NCBI GenBank assembly: GCA_026545225.1
Contig: CM048845.1
Location: 35,201,001 to 35,265,000 of the forward strand
DNA length: 64,000 nt
Reading direction: 5' to 3'
Source: Cornus controversa
Lineage: Eukaryota > Streptophyta > Magnoliopsida > Cornales > Cornaceae
The translations under genes and the position numbers were made by a program. This document shows, piece by piece, positions 35,472-46,655 of the stretch; the stretch's first letter is position 1, and every line of letters starts with the position of its first letter. A model generated the notes under the pieces. That model was not told the origin of the DNA. It made no database searches and was given only the letters and a program-made list of their open reading frames with translations.

Positions 35472-36485
35472 CATGGCCTATGCATCTGACTAACTAATGA
35501 TATGATAACCCATATTCGCTTAGTACGAATTATAAAAACTCTAAATTGAATGATCTGTGAAAACTATTGTATAACCTGTCTTAACAAAATCACAGAAGTT
35601 GAAAAGAACTAAACCCTAATCACTGCAAACATGCATTCATTCTACAAGAACAAAAGTAAATATGCAATGAAATAATCCATTCAAATTAAAACTAACAGCA
35701 CAGCTGTTGTTTATGTCTTGGTTATACAATCAATGCAAAAAATAAATAATTCCCAAATTAATATACAAGCTAATACATTGAAAGACAGGTTAGGGTTACA
35801 TCACTTCCCCGGAATGGTGTTTAGTTGCTCATGATCGGAGGTCCAAGCTTGAACGATGATGAAGTCGCCATCGTCTTGCCTGTATCGTCACGAATCGCCT
35901 CTGTATATCTCTCTCTGCTTCCCCCCTCCAGAATACCCTAGTTTTTCTTCCTTTCATCGTTTTTACTTTGCGAAAACAAACCTACGGGACACCTAGCCTT
36001 CCCAAAGTGGCAAGTGCGCATAAGAAAATGGCACTTGCTCCTCACAAAGTGGCATTTGCGCCCAAAAAGTGGCAGCTGCGCAAATAGGGCAGAAAGTTGA
36101 TGAAAACGTCCGTTTTAGGAAATTTTCGTGAAATATGAAATTGTGCAGAATTGAATTTCCTTCAACCAACGCTGAGTTTGTGCAGAATTGAATTTCCTTC
36201 AACCAACGCTGAGTTTGGGTTGTTTTGACAATCGTGTACGGAGATATGGTCTGAATACCAAAGCGAGTCCAAGACTTTTTAGGCCTGAATTGGCCCAATC
36301 TTCAATGTGAATAGGCCTAACACCATCTGTAGCCCGATTGCACCATTATTAATTAGAATTATCCTTAACCACCTAAAATTCTGAAAAAGATTAAAATTAT
36401 TAATAAAAATATGAAATAAATATTACTAAGACACTAATTCATATAATTTTAAGGGCATTGAATATGCAATATTCATTACTTATCA
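35472..36485 (-). repeat. Element E 3' LTR, proximal fragment
   Basis: It continues the LTR broken at 22494 and ends in TTACTTATCA before the polypurine tract. It holds a run of AAGTGGCANNTGCGC-like direct repeats (36004-36083) and two tandem 37-bp units (36143-36179, 36180-36216). It keeps about 240 bp that are absent from the other E LTR. Confidence 0.93.
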
Positions 36486-37895
36486 CACCCCCAAACTTAC
36501 ATATTGCTAGTCTCTTAGCAATACACTACTAAAAATGAAACAAAACAACTAAACTACTTCCTCTTTCGTGGGAGATCCGATTGCATTTAGCATATGCAAT
36601 AAGCCTTTTAAACCCCTAGGTTACCCCTAGTGGACGAGTGAAGTCTCGTGAGGGTTTCCAAAGATGTTACCCACAAACATTCCAAAATTCCTATTTCAAA
36701 CATTAATCAAGACGAAGACTACAAAATGCAGTTAAAAGACTTACTTTCAAGAATACTTTCAAATCCGTAAACCCCATAATTCAAAACAATGGTTCTCACC
36801 CAAAATTTACATCAATCACAACTCAAAGAAACTAACTCTAGCTCCCTCATGAAAAGTGAACTAGCATTCATCAATGTGGTTTAACCCGGCCTTGAGTGAG
36901 CAATTACAAGTCCCTTCAATTTATTGGATCCCCTTATTGAATGTTTCACTCAAAACATGAACACATGCAATTTTTTTTTTTTTTTTTGATATGGTTGTGC
37001 AATGCCCAGGTTTATTAGGCTTTCGAATTGATCCATGTAGCGAGCTTTCAGCCTGTGACTCCCAAACCAAATGGCTTTAGGGCACCAGGTTTCAAGATAC
37101 CTCGAGGGACCTAATAACTCGAATCAAAACGGCCACAAACCATAGGATTATTATTTTAATTTTAATATTTTTTTTGTTTTTTTACAAGTGTAGCATCTTT
37201 AGAATGTTTAATCTCAAGGGATACCAACTTATATTTAGCACGCATAATTGATACTCAAAGCCAAGTACAAACCCCACTAACTCAACTAGTGTGCATGTAA
37301 ATTGTGAAAAGAATTAGAGTCAACCACTCCAAGTCATGTCAATGCAAATAACGACTTAACCCACTGCATTCAAACCATAGTTTCTAGAAATTTTACACAT
37401 ACTCTACAATTGCAAGTCAAGAACCTACATAATGTATTAAACTCTTGATTGGTGTTAATACATCTAAACTGAAAACAAAAAAACCTAAAATAAATAAATA
37501 AATAAACAAACAAAAGTGTTCTTCCTTACCCCCAAACTTGAATCACACATTGTCCTCAATGTGTAACAAAAATATAAAGCGTATGGTAAGTGATAGAACA
37601 ATATTACCGTAGTGGTAGAATTGTAAAAATTTGGCAAAGCATTCACATGAATAAGGGTTGGCCATCCCCCCAAACTTGGATGCAAGAACCTGTCATAAAA
37701 AATGCAACTACACACCACGCATATTAAAAGGAAAAAAAATAATAAAAAAATAAAATAAAAAAGAATGCAATAAAATGAAAAACAAACACAAATAATACTT
37801 AAAACAAAGAAAAATTAACTCAAACAAAAGCAAAAATAAATAAAAATAAATGAAAAGAAAAACACACTTCCTAACTACTACTTTTGATGGAAGGT
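36486..37895 (-). other. Element E 3' non-coding region with three polypurine tracts
   Basis: The PPT next to the LTR is 36486-36498. Two further AAGTTTGGGGG-type tracts lie at 37528-37539 (next to an ATTGAGGACAATGT block) and 37665-37676. Poly-T runs lie near 36970 and 37170. A block near 37020-37110 (minus strand) matches the conserved GCCCTAAA...TTTGGGAGTCA...CTACATGG block of A and D. No ORF is supported. Confidence 0.65.
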
Positions 37896-38761
37896 TCACC
37901 CTATACCACATCTCTTGAGGAGCTCTAAGAGTATCCCCCCTATTTTGTCCTCACTTTCTTGTGCTGGAATCCAAACAATTTTTAGGCACCTCTTATCTAT
38001 ATCAATGTGAGGTTTTAAGAAAAATGAATCAATCGAATAAAATTCGACTAATTCAGGAAAACATGACCCTTTAACTTGTTCTTGACTAATTTTCTCATTA
38101 ATATCTAATTTGTCACTACTCAAATCAAAAACAAAGGTAAAAGGTGGACTCTCATTATGACTTAAGTGATCACACTTAAGTTCTTCATGTAAATTTTTGG
38201 AGTCTGGTATGAGTAATGGTTCCACAAAGGGGGCATGGTCTAACTCAATATTAGTCACGAGCTGACTTGGAAGTTCCTCTTGATCTTCACAATTCAAAGC
38301 ATTGGTTATTTCCTCGATTTGAACTTGTAGCCTAGCTATGGATTGCGAATGTGAATTTAACAATTTATTTTGTTTCTCAAAGTTGCTAATTCGTTCCTTA
38401 AGTTTGCCAAGTGCAGCCAAAACTTTGTCCTCAAATCCCGGGCTATAAGTATTTGAATAAGAGTCATTCCCCGGTATAGAAAAATTTATATTTATTTATC
38501 CTTGAGAAAGATTAGAACATTGTCCTGTAATAGGACAATCTCTCACATGATGATAAGGACTATAACAACATACACAGAACTCATGTGGTTTGGAAAAGTA
38601 AGTAGGAGTAGGAACATGACCAACGGTCATAAATTGTTCCAACTTCCATGATAATTCATCCAATTGGGTGGACAATCCATTGAATTTTGATATCCAAAAT
38701 CCACATCACAACCAAATTGATCAAAACATGCCTCCGAAGGATACTCATACTCAAATGACAT
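37896..38761 (-). pseudogene. Element E gag remnant (nucleocapsid and coiled coil only)
   Basis: A short ORF starts MSFEYEYPSEACFDQ at 38761 and stops near 38627. A CCHC knuckle (CVCCYSPYHHVRDC, about 38530-38580) follows in another frame, then an open frame of 174 codons (38420-37896). Its first part, NSHSQSIARLQVQIEEITNALN, matches the coiled coil after the knuckle in A gag. The last ~110 residues have no match I recognise. The capsid domain, protease and pol are absent. It is either a decayed gag or a small protein of a non-autonomous element; I favour decay of a once-translated ORF. Confidence 0.6.
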
Positions 38762-39042
38762 GTTTAAAAAAAAAAACAACAAAAAAAAAAAATAAATAAA
38801 TAAAATAAAATTCAAAATTAAAAGAAATTAACAACCCTAATCATAAGTGCATGAATTAAAATACAAAAACTCACAAGAGGTCCAAAAATTTTAACTTCTT
38901 TCCACTTGTGTAGTAGCTCTTGTACCTATATTCAAACACACAAAACACCTAAAACAAATTAAAAATAGAATATATACAAGTCCTAAATTATAATTAAACA
39001 AGACTAAATCTTTAAACTTAACAATGCAATCATGACCGCAGT
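38762..39042 (-). other. Element E leader between primer site and gag remnant
   Basis: AT-rich, with a poly-A/poly-T stretch near 38765-38800 on the plus strand. I see no ORF or fold I can support. Confidence 0.4.
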
Positions 39043-39059
39043 CCCCGGCAACGGCGCCA
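39043..39059 (-). other. Element E primer binding site, tRNA-Asp type
   Basis: The plus strand shows CCCCGGCAACGGCGCCA just inside the LTR edge at 39062. Same primer as the autonomous families. Confidence 0.9.
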
Positions 39060-39061
39060 TT

Positions 39062-40264
39062 TTGTTCGACGTGCAAAACGAGATAAAATAATATGGAATA
39101 ATGTCGTTGTTGTTTTACACCTCGACAAAAAAAGAATTTATAAAACCCTACAAATACTCTACTAAAATTAGTAAAGTGGTGAGTAGGGGTCGAACCCACA
39201 GAGACTGCATTGGTTGTGTTGTTAAGTTATCAAGATCTTGTCTAATTTAATTGAAAGAGAATTTGTTTTATTTTTAAATTAAGTTGCTGAAATTAAATAA
39301 CATAAATAAATGATGGATACTGGAGATAGAGGGTCCTGGGAATTGACTTCACCACTAACCTTCTAACAATGAAAGTTGTACTAATTTGGGACGTTTAATC
39401 TATGCATTCAGAAAAGAATGGCTACAAGCCAAATTCAGTTCTATCAAGAGGATTCATTCAACATATAATTAAGCATAACTTGTCTTCGCTAAGCATGGCC
39501 TATACATCTGACTAACTAATGATATGATAACCCATCTTCGCTTAGTACGAATTATAAAAACTCTAAATTGAATGATCTGTGAAAACTATTGTATAACCTG
39601 TCTTAACAAAATCACAGAAGTTGAAAAGAACTAAACCCTAATCACTGCAAACATGCATTCATTCTACAAGAACAAAAGTAAATATGCAATGAAATAATCC
39701 ATTCAAATTAAAACTAACAGCACAGCTGTTGTTTATGTCTTGGTTATACAATCAATGCAAAAAATAAATAATTCCCAAATTAATATACAAGCTAATACAT
39801 TGAAAGACAGGTTAGGGTTACATCACTTCCCCGGAATGGTGTTTAGTTGCTCATGATCGGAGGTCCAAGCTTGAACGATGATGAAGTCGCCATCGTCTTG
39901 CCTGTATCGTCACGAATCGCCTCTGTATATCTCTCTCTGCTTCCCCCCTCCAGAATACCCTAGTTTTTCTTCCTTTCATCATTTTTACTTTGCGAAAACA
40001 AACCTACGGGACACCTAGCCTTCCCAAAGTGGCAAGTGCGCATAAGAAAATGGCACTTGCTCCTCACAAAGTGGCATTTGCGCCCAAAAAGTGGCAGCTG
40101 CGCAAATAGGGCAGAAAGTTGATGAAAACGTCCGTTTTAGGAAATTTTCGTGAAATATGAAATTGTGCAGAATTGAATTTCCTTTATATATGAAATAAAT
40201 ATTACTAAGACACTAATTCATATAATTTTAAGGGCATTGAATATGCAATATTCATTACTTATCA
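39062..40264 (-). repeat. Element E 5' LTR, 1203 bp (internally deleted)
   Basis: TGTTCGACG...TTACTTATCA on the plus strand, close to the split 3' LTR. It shows the unbroken sequence ...TTCGCTAAGCATGG where C inserted in the other copy. About 240 bp are missing after AATTTCCTT (about 40183), including one and a half of the 37-bp units. The AAGTGGCANNTGCGC-like repeats are at about 40026-40105. Confidence 0.93.
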
Positions 40265-40269
40265 CAGGT

Positions 40270-40858
40270 CTTCTACGAGCACATGACATACTCGTGTACC
40301 ATGACCGGTACTCTATAGACTATGGTGGGAGGGACTACGATCACCATCATAGCGAGTCAGATAGCCCAGCACATAGGCTGCCCACACCTACAGCCTCCAG
40401 ATATGGTCGACCAGGATAGCCGTCTGCTCTTCAGGGAGTCACTCACGTCAGACACTACTATTTTCTCCATGGTCATGGATATGTGCAATGGGGAGTTTAC
40501 CACCCCCAATCAGAATTGCACAAGCAAATCCATATGCCTGACGAACTTATGGTTCCTGGATACCATCCTTATCAAGAACGCATGTCCTCTAGGACATATG
40601 GTGGAGCGACGTTGTGACCATCTTCGCTGCTTATACGCAGCTCATACTGGCACATGGTTTTCTATCCCATCGCTCATTTGGGGGCTACCATTCCCTTACT
40701 TGGTTATGGCCTTTCTTAGGGACGCCAATGTCCCTTTCAGTTCTACGGACATCCAGATCGGACCGCCTAGATTTGTTGTATGGTGCAACAGTCGTTTCGA
40801 CTTCTACAGCACCCACCAAGCCTCCTCCACCACCACCCACCCTAGATTTGTTTAGCAT
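40270..40858 (+). pseudogene. Element D env-like ORF, second part
   Basis: It resumes at FYEHMTYSC after the CAGGT duplication and aligns with A through PPDMV, the MDMCNGEFTTPNQNCTSKS stretch and SIPSLIWG. It then lacks about 20 residues (QMHKVWDGLVN... of A), and after IQIGPP lacks the acidic and coiled-coil parts, joining straight to the Pro-rich tail (TKPPPPPPTLD). An early TAG (about 40316) breaks the frame. Non-functional, but its conserved core supports the domain limits of the A protein. Confidence 0.85.
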
Positions 40859-41099
40859 TTTTCTATTTTATTTTCAGTTTTTAGTATTGTATTTATTTTT
40901 AGTGGGCCATGTAGGCCATGTCTTCAGATCTTTATATGTATTCCATCATATCATTTTGTACTAAACATGTTTTACAGATTTATGGAATACAGTTTTGTTT
41001 AAATTATACTTTTTGTTCACTGTATTTCTTTTACATTTAGCATCGCTACCACTATCTCCAATGCTCTGACTTTGTATGTAGTACCAATTTACTAATTGG

Positions 41100-41260
41100 C
41101 ATATGTGCGATACAGTTGATGATTTTTGTTTATTAAAGTTGGTTTCAATTCCCAATACTACTAAGATTGCTTCAACACAGTATAGCTTTAATAAAGAAAG
41201 GCATCCCCTTTGCATACTATACGTTAGTATACCTGGATAATCAATATCTTATCGCATATG
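41100..41260 (+). other. Candidate structured RNA element, D version
   Basis: Stem 1: TTTATTAAAGTT (41129-41140) with AGCTTTAATAAA (41184-41195). Stem 2: GCATAC (41212-41217) with GTATAC (41227-41232) around the same loop TATACGTTA as A. Outer stem: GCGATA (41107-41112) with TATCGC (41250-41255), extended past a 2-nt bulge. Compared with A, three stem-1 pairs and two stem-2 pairs changed on both sides and still pair. Confidence 0.7.
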
Positions 41261-41550
41261 CCTCTTAGCAAATTGGTAACCACCAGTTCAGAGTTTAGAA
41301 TGAAGCGTCAAGATGCCAAATATCATAAACTTGCAAAGAAATCAACGTGGATGCATAATTGTTTTATCTTTGTACTTTTATTTACTTTTTGTTCCCCATA
41401 ATGGTTGTGGTATACTATTGATGATCCATGTAGGTTTTGATACTCACGTGGATCACTGCTCGTAATTGACTGTTGTTTCTATGCATAACCACATTCCCAG
41501 TAATTTCGTTCCTTTCTTCTTTTCAAATCATTGAGGACAATGTTTGAATT

Positions 41551-41563
41551 AAGTTTGGGGGTG
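41551..41563 (+). other. Internal polypurine tract of element D
   Basis: AAGTTTGGGGGTG after an ATTGAGGACAATG block, 1.1 kb before the LTR, in the same relative place as in A and C. Confidence 0.65.
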
Positions 41564-42635
41564 TACGGTATACCACAGGCATATGCTTGCAACTGTTCAA
41601 TTCTTTTGTGCTTATTGACGTTGTAATGCATTTTTTGGTGCATTTTAGCCATGATGTCATACTTCTTAAGGGAAGAGCATCCCAATAAATATTTGAGGCA
41701 AATGCAGCAGGTAATTAAGAGCTTTGGACATTGTAAATACCTGTACTTTTGCAACTTATGTATTAGGTTAGAATGGTTCACATTTTTGTTCAATTGTGAA
41801 TATGGTGCAGTTCTTTCCCTAAATTTGTCCTTAATAGATCAACTAGCACACATGCATTTTAAGATGTGGGGTATATGTCTGATGGAGAATCTTGTAAATT
41901 TTTGTTTTTATTTGAACAACTTAGAGAATGAGTCTTTCTGTTGTTTGCGAAAAAAAAAAAAAAGAAGAGAAAAATTTTTGCAATAAACCTTCTCACTCAA
42001 TAAACTGGGTCTCTATGCCTCATAAAGCATAGAGTATTCGCGCATAAGTGTGTAAAGTTGAGCCTTAATGAAGTGGGTTGCTTGTTTAAGCTCATCGCCT
42101 TGGAAGCTCGGCTATTAAGTCTTAAGGGTGTCTTTTCACCTAATGCCCTAAAATCGTTTGGATTGGGAGTCATTGACCCAACACCACTACATGGGCTTTC
42201 AAGAAAGCATAAAGAGTTTAAACATTGCATCGTCAGTAGCACACAAGCATTCGTGCATGCTTCGGTGTAATAAACCACAGTGTCGCGCTTTCTATGAGTT
42301 TTTCTTCTAAAAATAGATTTGTTCTTGTATTCTCCAACTATGACGATAAGCCACACATTAGAATGGATGTTCACTCTTCAGAGAGCTTTTCAGGGTCGGC
42401 GTTGATATTTTTGTTCAAACTGACCATTATATAGGGACTATCATCTAACTCTAGTTTGCAAAGGTTCATTTTTGTTAAATGTCCACATAGCTCCATAATA
42501 CTTGTTGCATTTGTCAGTCACGAGATGAATGGGAGATCATCCCTTATCCAGTTAATGACTAATAAGTGATCCATTTTTTTTTTTTGCATAAGTTAGATTA
42601 TTTTATTTTGCATTGTTAAGGGACTAGCAATATGC

Positions 42636-42648
42636 AAGTTTGGGGGTG
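42636..42648 (+). other. Element D 3' polypurine tract
   Basis: AAGTTTGGGGGTG directly before the LTR start TGATAAGTGTC. Confidence 0.9.
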
Positions 42649-44001
42649 TGATAAGTGTCAAATGTTACACATTTAAGCCTTCTTAATTACATATGTTGAT
42701 CCCGTATTTATGTTTACCTTGGTATTTTTATGCTATTTTTGTGTTTTTGTTGAATATTAGGTTTTGTCCCAAAAGAGTGTGATGTTTCCGATCAAGTGCT
42801 GAGGAAGTGAAGAAATCAAGAAAAATTCATGAAGGCATTTCGCACAATCAAGATGATGATTTCACACAATTGAAATCTCGATTGTGCGAAACCTCAAATT
42901 CGCACAATCAAATTCTGCAGACTACTACTTACCCACTTGTTTTGCCACTTGCTTCCAATAATGACCTTTGCATGTCCTTTTTGAGGATTTTTTGACTTCA
43001 AAGAGACATGTGAGGGGTGCATATATATCGTAGGTGAATTATATATATATATAAAGGCAAGGTGGGACCCAAGGACACAAGTGGATGGACATATATTGCA
43101 TGTTTTTGGGAAAGAGAAAAGAGACAATTTCGGGAGGAGGGAAGGAGAGCTGAACCAGACCTTTGGAGCTTCATATCTCTGGCCATAGAGGATAGCAAGT
43201 CTTCTATGATCAACTAAATTTCCATCTAGGGTGTTGTTTAAACCCCTAGTCATGTAACCTATGCATTTTGTAGTTATTTTGGGATCTATATGTATATATT
43301 GATTACTTAGCCTAGTGTTTTGTACAATACTTGTGAACTTCTTCAATATATTCATTTTATTATATTTCTTCATCTTGTCTTAGAGTAGAAATACTTCATT
43401 TTTGAATGCTCAACATTTACAACATTCACAAAAAATGTAAATAATGGCTTTGCTATGGTGCTTAATGGAATGTGATATTTCTTGTTTATATAGCCCATAC
43501 CAAGATAGGTTAGTTCGGACACACGTAGGTATATGTAGAAGGTAGGATAAGTAGATAGGTTTAAGAAGTATGCTTGTTGAAGATGGGCTATGTTTAGTTA
43601 AAAATCATGTTTATCATTTGATATGTCATTATAGGTCACAAGCCTAATGACATTGGGTTGTATATACTTGTAGAAGATCCCATTAGCTACATAAATGAAC
43701 ATGTCAAATGGCTAGAGGTGGAAACCACCCCTAGTTCTCTCTCTCTCAACTTTACAAATTGTTTTAAATTTAATATTTTTACATTCTATAAAATAGTGTT
43801 AAGTCAAAACCAAAATTATGTTTTTAGGATTAAATTGGAAATTTTCTCTTAATAGTGCAATTCAACCAAGTACTCCTTGTGAGATCGAAACCCTCTATAA
43901 AGAACCGTATCTACAAAGATGCGTTCTCTTGCAAGTGGTTTAAATTATATTTTGATAGGCAATAGTAAGCTACAAAAATAACAATAAGTTTGGCGACATC
44001 A
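42649..44001 (+). repeat. LTR shared by elements D (3') and F (5')
   Basis: 1353 bp from TGATAAGTGTC to GGCGACATCA. D's polypurine tract lies directly to the left and a tRNA-Asp primer site with gag directly to the right, so one LTR serves two internal regions. It carries the family-2 motif array TTTCGCACAATC/GATTGTGCGAAA (about 42838-42916) and a TATA-like AT run (about 43020-43055). Confidence 0.92.
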
Positions 44002-44007
44002 AAATTT

Positions 44008-44024
44008 TGGTGCCGTTGCCGGGG
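44008..44024 (+). other. Element F primer binding site
   Basis: TGGTGCCGTTGCCGGGG, tRNA-Asp type with one mismatch against A. Confidence 0.85.
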
Positions 44025-44279
44025 AGTACGGTGTAATTGTCGCCACTAAAAGATTAAGTCTAATTTGATTCTTAGTCTAGCAATTTATTTATTCTATCAT
44101 TTTTGCATATATTCTGTTCTTATCTTTCAAATTGCATAATTTTAGTTATACCTCACACCGGGTAGCTCGAGATTAAGGCTTGGACTTTTTTGTGAGTATA
44201 GTGCTTAAAAGTTATGCATTTGATTGAATTTGATCTGTTCTTGTATATATTTATTTAAGTTGTATTTTCCTATTGATGC

Positions 44280-45378
44280 ATGCTAGGTAGACGGTGATTA
44301 TCACTTCCTTTGCTTCCATGTAATATTGAACTTGAACGAATAATTAAACAACGTAGAGGAACCTCTAGGGACCCTATTTTGCCTAGGACTGAAAACATGG
44401 ACCCAAATAATGTACAAGGCCCCGGTCTACCACCGTATAATCCTCCTCCTCAAGGGGAGGTTCTTAGGGATTTTTATCTTCCTACCACATATGCTTCGCC
44501 ATCATGCATTCAATTTCCAAATATTGTAGCAAATCATTTTGAAATAAAATCATCCACCATCAACCTTCTGAGTTATTTTCATGGACTTCCAAACGAAAAC
44601 CCACACAAGTATCTAGATGACTTCCTTGATGTTTGTTCAACCCTTCAGTTGCAAAATTTCTCAGAAGATGACTTGAGGCTTTGTTGGTTTTCATTTTCTC
44701 TCAAAGATAGGGCCAAGTACTAGTTAACTCCTTAGAGCCCAATTCCACCCATTCATGGGGGGGGGGGGGGTAATGCCCAATGCATTCCTACAAAAATACT
44801 TCGTAATAGGAAAGACAAGTGATATGCGGCGAGCAATCACTGGATTCACTCAACTTGACCATGAACAATTTCATGAAACATGGGAAAGATTGAAAGAACT
44901 TTTAAGGTCATGTCCACACCATGTTGTCCCAAAGTGGCAGCTAGTGCAAAGTTTCTATGATGGGTTGAGTGATCAGCATAGGCAAATGGTAGATTCCTCT
45001 TGTGGAGTAACATTCCTTCTTAAGAGTCTGGATTAAGCATGGAGACTTTTTGGGAGCCTAAGTGAAAATTCATCTCAACGTCTTCCTCTCGAAAGGGTAA
45101 AAACACCCAATCTTGTAAAGGAATGTTTGAGTTATCGAGGTCAGATGAGATTGTCATGCAAGTAGAGGCCCTTACTCAAAAAATTAACCAACTGATGAAG
45201 AGTGGGCTGCCTACTCCTAGCCAACCTATTCTGAATCAGGATGGGTGTTCATTTTGCTATAGCACTTCACATTATGTGTGAGATTGTCCTATGGCTGGTC
45301 AATCTCCCGATTATGCTTAAGAGTAATCGAATGTCGTGTATTCTAAACCAATAAATGATCCATACTCAAATTGAACTC
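44280..45378 (+). pseudogene. gag: Element F gag, truncated
   Basis: The family start context ATGCTAGGTAGACGG is at 44280, but a TGA follows at the sixth codon. Then come RRGTSRDPILPRTENMD, the capsid domain with stops near 44720 and 45035 (W to stop in the first case), a G run of about 13 bases near 44759-44771 that shifts the frame, FYDGLSDQHRQM and a knuckle region near 45250. It stops matching at about 45378, where minus-strand G sequence begins. It is the same family as D and helps to read D's stops. Confidence 0.88.
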
Positions 45379-46655
45379 ACTTGCTAAGTCAATTGGACTT
45401 TCTGAGGAACTTGGTTCCTAGATTTACACTTTTGAGTGCATAAGTCCTTAAGAAATTTAGCATATGAGGGAATTTATTTTATAGCATAAAGAAAAGGCAG
45501 ATTAATTTTTACTTGCTTGAGAATTTCTTTCTTATCTTGCAATTTTTCTCCTTGTTTCTTGAATTGAGTTGGTTCCCTTAATCTTTAAGGAAAGGGAATA
45601 GGAGGTTCATATGAAGCTACTTGATTTGGAGTCGATGAGAATTTAGCTTCAATGATTTTATCATTTCCTTTTTCTTTTGGATTATTAGAGAGCTCTATTG
45701 GATTTATTGGAAGATCTTTTGGATTAAAAATGGGGCTATTTGGATTTATCGGACGCTCACATTCTTCTTCTCTTATCTTATCAATAGAATTTTCTAGCAC
45801 TTTACTACTCCTTAGAGTAGTAATTGATTAAGGTTGCTCTTTGTTGAACTAAAAGGAATGGGAAGCCTTATCAATTACTTGAACTCCATTTGGATTGGCC
45901 ACTGTTTGACTAGGCAACTTTCCACCATCTCTATGATTCATTGCATTAGCTAGTTGCCCTAATTGAGACTCTATTTTTGCAATAGATTGTGAGTGGGTGC
46001 TGATCTTTTGAGTATTGCTTTCAATATTGCCTAAAGCTGCCAAAACTTTTTCCTTAAAACGTGGGTTTCTAGAAGGTGGTTCATTGGGAGTGTAGTATAA
46101 GCTTGAATTTGAATTGGTTTGATAAGGTTTAGGTTGGAATTGAGATGGACCTTGCTATCCAGGTTGTCCTCGATGTCCTTGATATTGGCCTTGGTTCCCA
46201 TGTTGGAATTGGTTTTGATCTCTCCATCCGGGAGTATAATAATTTTGGTATGACAATTGGCCCGACCTAGAGTAAAGTGGATTTGCTTGCTCTTGTGAAA
46301 ATTTGGGATATTGCCCTGCATGAGGGCAATCCTTTATATAATGTGAAGGGCTAGAGTAGAATGAACACACACCATATGTGGAGGAAGAAGAAGAAGAAGA
46401 AGAACCTGTCAACATAACTTGATCCAATTTATTTTCTAAAGCTTCTATTTTCCTATCAGTTGCTTGCTCCTTATGAATTTCAAAAATACTTTTAGTTTAG
46501 GTGCTAAGAGGAGCGACTACCTTATTTTTCCTTTCATTAGAAGAACAGTGGGATGAATTTTCGCTCAAGTTCTCAAAGAGTATCTATGCTTCATCGGGGC
46601 TTTTTAGAAAAATGTACCTCCACAACAAGTATCAACCATTTTTTTGTGAGGCTCC
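45379..46655 (-). pseudogene. gag: Element G gag fragment
   Basis: Minus-strand Athila-type gag of a third family, running from the capsid end (about 46655) to the start of the protease region (about 45380). Seen: a Ser-rich linker, knuckle CSFYSSPSHYIKDC (second Cys replaced by Tyr), the coiled coil ...HSQSIAKIESQLGQLANAMNHRDGGKLPSQ, and the PIPFP border to protease. Several stops and frame shifts. Both ends are broken: an abrupt junction with F on the left, and the H LTR on the right (putative TSD GCTCC 46651-46655). Confidence 0.85.

Larger units (their letters stand above)
22064..40264 (-). mobile_element. Element E: short non-autonomous Athila-like element, TSD CAGGT, carrying C
   Basis: Minus orientation: 5' LTR 39062-40264, tRNA-Asp primer site 39043-39059, ~2.6 kb internal DNA, polypurine tract 36486-36498, 3' LTR 36485 back to 35472 and, beyond C, 22494-22064. 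CAGGT flanks both ends (22059-22063, 40265-40269). The interior holds only the nucleocapsid and coiled-coil part of gag, with no pol and no env-like ORF, so it depends on enzymes made elsewhere. Confidence 0.92.
40859..42635 (+). other. Element D 3' non-coding region
   Basis: Collinear with 9597-11415 of A at moderate identity: three-stem fold (41100-41260), internal polypurine tract (41551-41563), A tract (about 41949-41964), hairpin (42146-42167). No ORF is supported. Conserved order in a non-coding region of two families suggests it is needed by the element. Confidence 0.75.
12849..42648 (+). mobile_element. Element D internal region (Athila family 2), interrupted three times
   Basis: D reads gag (from inside the capsid), protease, RT, RNase H, integrase, internal promoter, env-like ORF, 3' region and PPT, then its 3' LTR (42649-44001). 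It is broken by A in gag, by the H solo LTRs (15861-18800) in RT, and by E (22064-40264) in the env-like ORF. The pieces rejoin in order with 5-bp duplications at the H and E breaks. Many stops and small deletions show it is the oldest autonomous layer here. Its 5' part lies left of the window, beyond A. Confidence 0.92.

Noticed and set aside
22064..40264. Host gene or captured gene inside the nested block
   Set aside because: All segments were assigned to elements C or E; the only unexplained peptide is the C-terminal part of the E gag remnant, for which I have no evidence of host origin.
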